From positions 1-5,653 of the forward strand of contig JAATVS010000603.1 of the NCBI GenBank assembly GCA_014523695.1: a DNA stretch of 5,653 nt, in the 5' to 3' direction. The notes below the pieces were generated by a model that did not search any database, had not been told where the DNA came from, and saw only the letters and a program-made list of their open reading frames with translations. How positions within the stretch are numbered: the first letter of the stretch is position 1; each line of letters starts with the position of its first letter. A program made the translations under genes and the position numbers. The stretch is from Nitrososphaerales archaeon TH5895. Lineage in GTDB: Archaea > Thermoproteota > Nitrososphaeria > Nitrososphaerales > Nitrososphaeraceae. This document shows, piece after piece, positions 5,187-5,653 of this stretch.

Positions 5187-5430
5187 AACTAGTCTAAATG
5201 TGACTTGCTCAATTTATTATGCTCTCTCTCTTTTTGGTCAGAGAATCCTATTTGAGAGGTAATATTACACTGGGCCCAAGGGGGTTAGATTCCCGTAGGT
5301 AAAGGGGCTCATCACCCGCAAGAGGGGTCGACTACCTAAAAAAATGTTTCAGTCTATAGAATCATGCCGCTGCTAATTAGACTATCTCTATATCTTGGTA
5401 CCACTTTACTATTCTCACCTCTTTCTCCTT
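5187..5430. other. Intergenic region with GC-rich hairpin-forming segment
   Basis: No coding signal is visible. A pyrimidine tract CTCTCTCTCTTTTT (about 5222-5235) could end plus-strand transcripts of the serine hydrolase. A GC-rich island (about 5268-5338) follows: palindrome TGGGCCCA, GGGGGTTAGATTCCC with complementary ends, then TAGGTA (5296-5301) pairing with TACCTA (5333-5338) around an inner ACCC (5314-5317) / GGGT (5325-5328) stem, followed by seven As. It could be a structured RNA or 5' element. It is not a recognisable tRNA. Confidence 0.35.
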
Positions 5431-5436
5431 GAAAAA

Positions 5437-5446
5437 GAAAATATAT
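5437..5446 (+). promoter_or_regulatory. BRE/TATA-like promoter of the DUF1059 gene
   Basis: Purine-rich GAAAAAGAAA (5431-5440) runs into ATATATGA, matching an archaeal BRE plus TATA arrangement. The TATA centre lies about 30 bp before ATG 5473, placing the transcript start within a few bases of the start codon (near-leaderless). An ATG triplet run (about 5444-5458) fills the gap. Confidence 0.5.
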
Positions 5447-5472
5447 GATGATGATGATAAACACAGCAGAAT

Positions 5473-5653
5473 ATGTTATCATTAGGATGCCGTGACACAG
5501 GCGCAGGAGTGGTTGGCTGCGATTATGTAGTTGAAGGAGAAACGGAAGAAGAGCTTTGGAGAAATGGTACAGAGCATCTAATAAAAGTACATGGCATGAA
5601 AGCTGAGGATATAACACCGCAGTTTAAACATTACTATAGACAATACATCAAAC
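5473..5653 (+). CDS. DUF1059-like small protein, 5' end (runs off window)
   Basis: The first 60 residues are visible and no stop is reached. The order CRD (from C6), GCDYVVEGETEEELW (about 15-29), then HLIKVHGM (about 35-42) and AEDITPQF (about 44-51) matches the DUF1059 family. These are small proteins of about 60-90 residues described as predicted metal-binding, with conserved cysteines (here C6 and C16) and a histidine-containing helix. Their biochemical role is not established. An in-frame TAA lies shortly upstream of ATG 5473, so the start is secure. A TATA-like box about 30 bp upstream gives a near-leaderless transcript. Frame and composition look intact, in contrast to most neighbours. 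An insertion of a few residues (TGAGVV) between the cysteines may be specific to this copy. Confidence 0.8.
   Translation, partial: MLSLGCRDTGAGVVGCDYVVEGETEEELWRNGTEHLIKVHGMKAEDITPQFKHYYRQYIK

Noticed and set aside
5281..5295. tRNA-like T-arm (GGTTAGATTCCC)
   Set aside because: No acceptor, anticodon or D-arm arrangement can be built around it, and there is no CCA or suitable 7-bp acceptor pair.
5443..5458. ATG triplet run as C/D-box RNA C-box or microsatellite of interest
   Set aside because: RTGATGA matches arise automatically in an ATG repeat, and no D box (CTGA) lies at a suitable distance.
5354..5617. Minus-strand frame of 87 residues
   Set aside because: It is antisense to the DUF1059-like gene and its promoter. 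The hydrophobic run comes from the reversed AT-rich spacer.
1..5653. CRISPR array, integrase or IS element
   Set aside because: There are no regularly spaced repeats, no transposase or tyrosine/serine recombinase motifs in any frame, and no terminal inverted repeats around the repeat-bounded interval.

Overview
The window looks like archaeal chromosome, most likely from an ammonia-oxidising thaumarchaeon of the Nitrososphaera/Nitrosocosmicus type. The clues are a DUF1059-type small protein at the right edge, TATA-like boxes close to start codons, moderate-to-low GC, a secreted-type serine beta-lactamase-fold hydrolase, and terminase-like genes of a kind I associate with soil thaumarchaea. The lineage is an inference from gene style. 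There is no rRNA or marker gene to settle it.

Layout, left to right: the 3' end of an unrecognised gene (1-363, +); a remnant of a phage-type large terminase, C-terminal end only (419-713, -); a short helix-turn-helix protein (825-1109, +) with a 10-codon reading frame overlapping its start; three small membrane-type reading frames on the minus strand (1224-1541, 1630-1731, 1746-1936), the last broken by a frameshift; the C-terminal half of an alpha/beta hydrolase without its nucleophile region (1937-2572, +); a larger terminase pseudogene with a nonsense codon and at least two frameshifts (2817 to about 3775, -); a near-complete beta-lactamase-family serine hydrolase whose signal peptide lies in another frame (3841-5108, +); a third trace of the terminase tail (5133-5186, -); a GC-rich intergenic segment with hairpins; and the 5' end of a DUF1059-like gene (5473-5653, +).

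The dominant theme is decay and mosaicism. Of about nine coding units away from the window edges, most are truncated, frameshifted or stopped. Terminase tail sequence occurs three times on the same strand and in different states of decay. The two outermost copies form an imperfect direct repeat of about 50 bp (441-486 and 5133-5186) enclosing about 4.6 kb. The simplest reading is a locus that repeatedly received, or duplicated, pieces of a tailed-provirus packaging module and also captured fragments of host hydrolase genes. The HTH protein may be a degraded small-terminase-like partner, and the small membrane proteins could be virus-derived, but neither is shown by the sequence. The two genes that could still be working are the serine hydrolase (possibly without export) and the DUF1059 gene. 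I see no CRISPR array, tRNA, rRNA, transposase or integrase.
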